From Bacteroidales bacterium (GTDB lineage: Bacteria > Bacteroidota > Bacteroidia > Bacteroidales > UBA932), in assembly GCA_017430365.1 (NCBI GenBank), contig JAFRNC010000001.1:413053-477052 (forward strand): a DNA stretch of 64,000 bases, read 5' to 3'. Shown here piece after piece: positions 61,242-64,000 of the stretch. A program made the position numbers and the translations under genes. The stretch's first letter is position 1, and the number at the start of each line of letters is the position of its first letter. The notes beneath the pieces are model-generated. The model ran no database searches. It saw nothing but the letters and a program-made list of their open reading frames with translations, and was not told the DNA's origin.

Positions 61242-62290
61242 TGGATCGGCAGCAATCGAGGGTAATCGACCTCCTCCGCTATCCGCTGGCCGTTCTTGTG
61301 GTGATGTGCCACTGCGGCTTCCTGGATGGCGGAGGAACCGCCGTCCAGATCTTCTTCAGCGAAACCCTCCCGCACGTTGCCGTGCCACTTTTCCTGCTCT
61401 TTCCCGGCTATCTCTTTTTCAAGGAAGGGCGGTTTGACGGGGCGCTTTATCGACGCAAGTTGAAAAGCCGGTTCCGGACGCTGTTCATCCCTTATATCAT
61501 CTGGTCCACTCTCTGTTTCATCATTGCGGCCGTGCAGGGGCAGGTGACACCCACTTTCCTTCATTATATCCAAGGCCTGTGGGACACGGCGCTCTGGAAT
61601 GACGGCGTAAACTTCAGCCGAACCCTCCCTGGTTACCCGATGAACATGCCCTTGTGGTTCATCCGGGACCTGATGATTCTGGTGCTCATTTCGCCACTCA
61701 TCTGGTTCCTTCTCCATAAGACCAGGGGATGGGGAATCCTGCTGATGGCGGTCTGGTGGTTCCCGGCCCACGACAAATTCTTCGGCTTCGGGGCCGACAG
61801 TCTCTTCTTTTTCTCCCTGGGCGCGTTGTTCGCAATGAAGCAGGTGGACTTTGTGCAATTGGCCAGGAAGTATGCCGTTCCTTTCTACATCGCCGCCGTA
61901 GTGATGCTGGTGGCCGATTTCCTGGTAATGTACAAGAACTATCCGATCTACCACGAACTCCGATTCAACTGGCTGGTATTCAACGTCTATGTCGTGAGCA
62001 TCATGGGGGCGACATTGGCCCTCGCCGGGAAGCTGGCCGAAAAGCCGGTTGCGGATCGGCTCATCCGGCTCTCGGCAGCAAGCTTCTTTCTTTACGCAGC
62101 CCATATCCTGTGGCTGTACCCGCTTAGGGACGCACTCCTTAAAGCCCTGTCTCCGGTTACAGATGCGGCCGTGATCCTGTTTTACTTCGCCTTCATCGCC
62201 TTCCACTGCACTGTAGTGACGGCTCTGTTTTTCCTGCTGCGAAAGTATCTTCCCAAAACGACTGCCGTTCTGACTGGTGGAAGAGTATAA
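61241..62290 (+). CDS. Acyltransferase family 3 membrane protein, second copy
   Basis: A 349-residue membrane acyltransferase-like protein of a different subgroup: VIDLLRYPLAVLVVMCHC (about residues 8-25), VAVPLFLLFPGYLFF (about 47-61), RRKLKSRFRTLFIPYIIW and MPLWFIRDLMILVLISPL. Ten hydrophobic segments. The tandem arrangement with the family 3 gene and the one-base overlap indicate co-expression. Substrates unknown. Confidence 0.88.
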   Translation: MDRQQSRVIDLLRYPLAVLVVMCHCGFLDGGGTAVQIFFSETLPHVAVPLFLLFPGYLFFKEGRFDGALYRRKLKSRFRTLFIPYIIWSTLCFIIAAVQGQVTPTFLHYIQGLWDTALWNDGVNFSRTLPGYPMNMPLWFIRDLMILVLISPLIWFLLHKTRGWGILLMAVWWFPAHDKFFGFGADSLFFFSLGALFAMKQVDFVQLARKYAVPFYIAAVVMLVADFLVMYKNYPIYHELRFNWLVFNVYVVSIMGATLALAGKLAEKPVADRLIRLSAASFFLYAAHILWLYPLRDALLKALSPVTDAAVILFYFAFIAFHCTVVTALFFLLRKYLPKTTAVLTGGRV

Positions 62291-62322
62291 ACAATGGTAT
62301 AGGTAGATGATGCGGATAAAGA

Positions 62323-62506
62323 CTATGAACACGAGGTGCTGAGGATTGTCAAAACCAAGTATTCTGAACGGGTTCCTATGCGAACCTTAGCGCCCCAGAT
62401 GCCCAGACCAGAGCTGACGTAATACTGCGTATTCCCGCGCAGGTGTAGCCCCCAGGCCGGTCAGTGTGATTACAATCGCGATAATGGCGAAAAAACCTGG
62501 TCTCAT
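62323..62506 (-). pseudogene. Remnant of a YkuE-like metallophosphoesterase gene
   Basis: Beginning at an ATG at 62506, the first 19 residues (MRPGFFAIIAIVITLTGLG) look like a membrane leader. Just after, a different frame reads NTQYYVSSGLGIWGAKVRIG then TRSEYLVLTI and stops at 62323; this is the typical C-terminal strand pair of YkuE/YaeI-type phosphoesterases. The catalytic middle is missing. The leader overlaps the stop of the monooxygenase-like gene at 62503. Nothing else was recognised in 62291-62502. Confidence 0.6.
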
Positions 62507-62907
62507 TCTCTGATGAACCGATTGTCCGACTCCGGCATATCGGCGCCGGTGTAACGCTCCACCGTCATGTGGAGGTCATACTTTTCCCGAAGTGCCGCGA
62601 TGGTGGCCATCATCGGCGTGGCGTGATGGGCGTCAATGGCTTCCTGGCTGGCCCAGCTGTCGATGAGGAGGATGGTCTCGGGATCGTCCAGGGATTGGTA
62701 GTACTCATAGCGCAGGTTGCCTTCCTCGGCCCGGATGGCATCGACGGTGCCGCTGGAGATCATTTCCTCGGCGAACTTGAGGGCGTTCCCATCCACACCC
62801 GTATACCGGAGATTCACAGTGATAGGCATAGCTTTTCCCTGGTTATTGTTGCGGCAAGATGGCAACACCATAGCCATCACCGCAAGAAGGATTATTATTC
62901 TATTCAT
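62503..62907 (-). CDS. Antibiotic biosynthesis monooxygenase (ABM) domain lipoprotein
   Basis: A 134-residue protein with a lipoprotein leader (lipobox LPSC, Cys18) and an ABM ferredoxin-like domain: AMPITVNLRYTGVDGNALKF, GNLRYEYYQSLDDPETILLI and WASQEAIDAHHATP, the YgiN-type quinol monooxygenase pattern. An internal Met at the domain start (KAMPITVNL) would give a cytosolic form. Function in vivo unknown. Confidence 0.8.
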   Translation of the reverse strand: MNRIIILLAVMAMVLPSCRNNNQGKAMPITVNLRYTGVDGNALKFAEEMISSGTVDAIRAEEGNLRYEYYQSLDDPETILLIDSWASQEAIDAHHATPMMATIAALREKYDLHMTVERYTGADMPESDNRFIRE

Positions 62908-62945
62908 TTGGCCTTTGTTTCACCGATAAACGGGAATGGTAGCGA

Positions 62946-63683
62946 TTACTCCTCGTCAGGTTGCTGCCCGTCATGGGCCTTCCACATGCACTCCGTGATC
63001 TTCATGTCCGAGAAGACGGCAGTAAACGAGGATTCTTCAGGTGAGCAGGCGTAGATGCCGAAGCTGATTTCGTCGGCCGCTGCGTACATGTGGCAGATGC
63101 GCATCTGGCTGAAGTTCACGCCGTCCTGAGAGCACTCGATGCAATAATCATCGGCCCTGCGGGAGAAACGATACCACATGGTCTTGATATCAGCCGGAAT
63201 GGCCGTGGTGGCCCAATCGGAATAACCGTTGTTGGTGGCCACGCTGCCCAGATGCTGGAATTCCTCATTCTCGAACTCGACAGAGCCTTTGAGCCAGTTG
63301 TCGCTGTCCAGATACATCACCACGCCGCACTGGTCGAAGCGCTGGTGGCTTTGCGTGAAGTCCGTCTTTACCACAAAACTGAAATACTGCTCCCTGGTAC
63401 GCATCTGGAATACCGGGGCATTGTCATTGCGGAAATGATAGTAGGTTCGCTGCCAAAGATCGGTATGCGGTGCCGTGATGACGGTAATGACTCCGTCATT
63501 CACTTCAAAGGACTGCGGTTCCCTGGTCCATTGGAGCCGGTTCAGGTCAATGCATCCCTCGTTTGAGAGCGCTTCAGTTACACTGTCAAAGAAATCATCG
63601 TTCACAGGAACTTGCCCGTGATTTCCGCACGCGGCGATGACAAGACAAAGGCTGAGGATGAGAAGGCAATTCGGTTTGGTCAT
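62946..63683 (-). CDS. DUF1349 family lipoprotein
   Basis: A 245-residue protein from the ATG at 63683 with a lipoprotein leader (lipobox IAAC, Cys18). The body is a concanavalin-A-like beta sandwich of the DUF1349/YkwD-regulator type: SFVVKTDFTQSHQRFDQCGV, SDNWLKGSVEFENEEFQHLG and WYRFSRRADDYCIECSQDG. It likely binds carbohydrate at the cell surface, but no activity is known. The -7 box TATCTTTG is on the minus strand at 63709-63716. Confidence 0.82.
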   Translation of the reverse strand: MTKPNCLLILSLCLVIAACGNHGQVPVNDDFFDSVTEALSNEGCIDLNRLQWTREPQSFEVNDGVITVITAPHTDLWQRTYYHFRNDNAPVFQMRTREQYFSFVVKTDFTQSHQRFDQCGVVMYLDSDNWLKGSVEFENEEFQHLGSVATNNGYSDWATTAIPADIKTMWYRFSRRADDYCIECSQDGVNFSQMRICHMYAAADEISFGIYACSPEESSFTAVFSDMKITECMWKAHDGQQPDEE

Positions 63684-63708
63684 GGCATGAATTACGATTG
63701 ATCGAATA

Positions 63709-63822
63709 CAAAGATAAGCATTTCCGGCCACTTGGGCAGCAAGAATCTTTCCTATCCCTTCATTTGGCTGCGGACACTTTGGCTTAACTATTTTTCTGAT
63801 TCCCAAAAATGGCGTATATTTG
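63709..63822. promoter_or_regulatory. Divergent promoters at right end
   Basis: The minus strand of 63709-63716 reads TATCTTTG for the DUF1349 gene, and the plus strand of 63815-63822 reads TATATTTG, 22 nt before the ATG at 63845. Confidence 0.5.
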
Positions 63823-63844
63823 TGTCTGAAGACATTTATTGGCC

Positions 63845-64000
63845 ATGGAAGACTTTTTGTTTTACAATTCCAAACGAGATAAGGTAGACCTCAAGCCGTT
63901 CTTGGGGAAATACAATATCTTTATCCTTTGCAAGGAGGGTTATATGACGGTCAAAGCGCACCAGATTTACACGCCGACATTGGGTGGGAGCCTATATGTA
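63845..64000 (+). CDS. Partial gene, N-terminus of probable AraC-type regulator
   Basis: An ATG at 63845 behind a good -7 box opens a frame that runs off the window. The 52 visible residues (MEDFLFYNSKRDKVDLK, then YNIFILCKEGYMTVKA) resemble the cupin-like sensor start of small AraC regulators. There is no signal peptide. The DNA-binding part lies outside the window, so the call is tentative. Confidence 0.4.
   Translation, partial: MEDFLFYNSKRDKVDLKPFLGKYNIFILCKEGYMTVKAHQIYTPTLGGSLYV

Overview
The window looks like chromosomal DNA from a member of the Bacteroidales with fairly high GC, possibly a Rikenellaceae-like or uncultured gut lineage; the genus cannot be fixed from the sequence. The grounds are Bacteroidota-type promoters (a TAnnTTTG box, often with TTG or TTTG about 19-20 nt upstream), very few Shine-Dalgarno sequences, many lipoprotein leaders, and lineage-typical neighbours or families (surE-lpxB, BACON domains, five DUF349 repeats, GH89, S9 peptidase). 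No tRNA, rRNA or CRISPR array was seen.

Layout. 1-4901 (minus) is an operon of DUF349, yidC, yggS and a truncated M28-like lipoprotein. 4976-23594 is ordinary housekeeping: trmD, a 5'-nucleotidase lipoprotein, gapA, then a long plus-strand run (surE, lpxB, dapF, a HAMP sensor-like protein, trkH, a RecD-like helicase, a zinc peptidase, an S9 peptidase), a phosphohexomutase, a THUMP-type methyltransferase, a LOG protein and an ABC exporter. 23687-26449 is a large BACON/EF-hand/leucine-rich-repeat lipoprotein, AT-richer than its surroundings. 26653-37834 holds folC, a 111-bp nested palindrome, a GH89 glycosidase overlapping a cysteate synthase-like PLP enzyme, and a compact operon of nagA with five heterodisulfide-reductase-like genes. 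37913-48509 holds a PatB-type C-S lyase, an amino/dicarboxylic acid symporter, an omega-amidase-like enzyme, a second 5'-nucleotidase, a coiled-coil/zapA pair, a probable 6S RNA, rny, DUF3467, an acyl-CoA ligase, a membrane-anchored HIRAN-like protein and a glutamine amidotransferase-type hydrolase.

48531-64000 is an accessory region rich in scars: a GNAT pseudogene with a 181-bp microhomology deletion relative to an intact paralog 8 kb away, an integrase 3' remnant, an orphan winged-helix fragment, a roughly 430-bp IS256-like derivative with inverted ends, a complete tyrosine recombinase, a DUF234 ATPase, and a remnant of a YkuE-like phosphoesterase. Its most interesting part is 54711-57200: an operon of a winged-helix regulator, an AbiEii-like nucleotidyltransferase and a calcineurin-like phosphoesterase, with an 11-bp inverted repeat over the promoter/start region and its own terminator. 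It resembles a type IV toxin-antitoxin or defence module carrying an additional phosphoesterase. The two integrase 3' ends share a downstream promoter segment but are followed by different cargo genes, which suggests that cargo is exchanged behind a conserved integrase tail.
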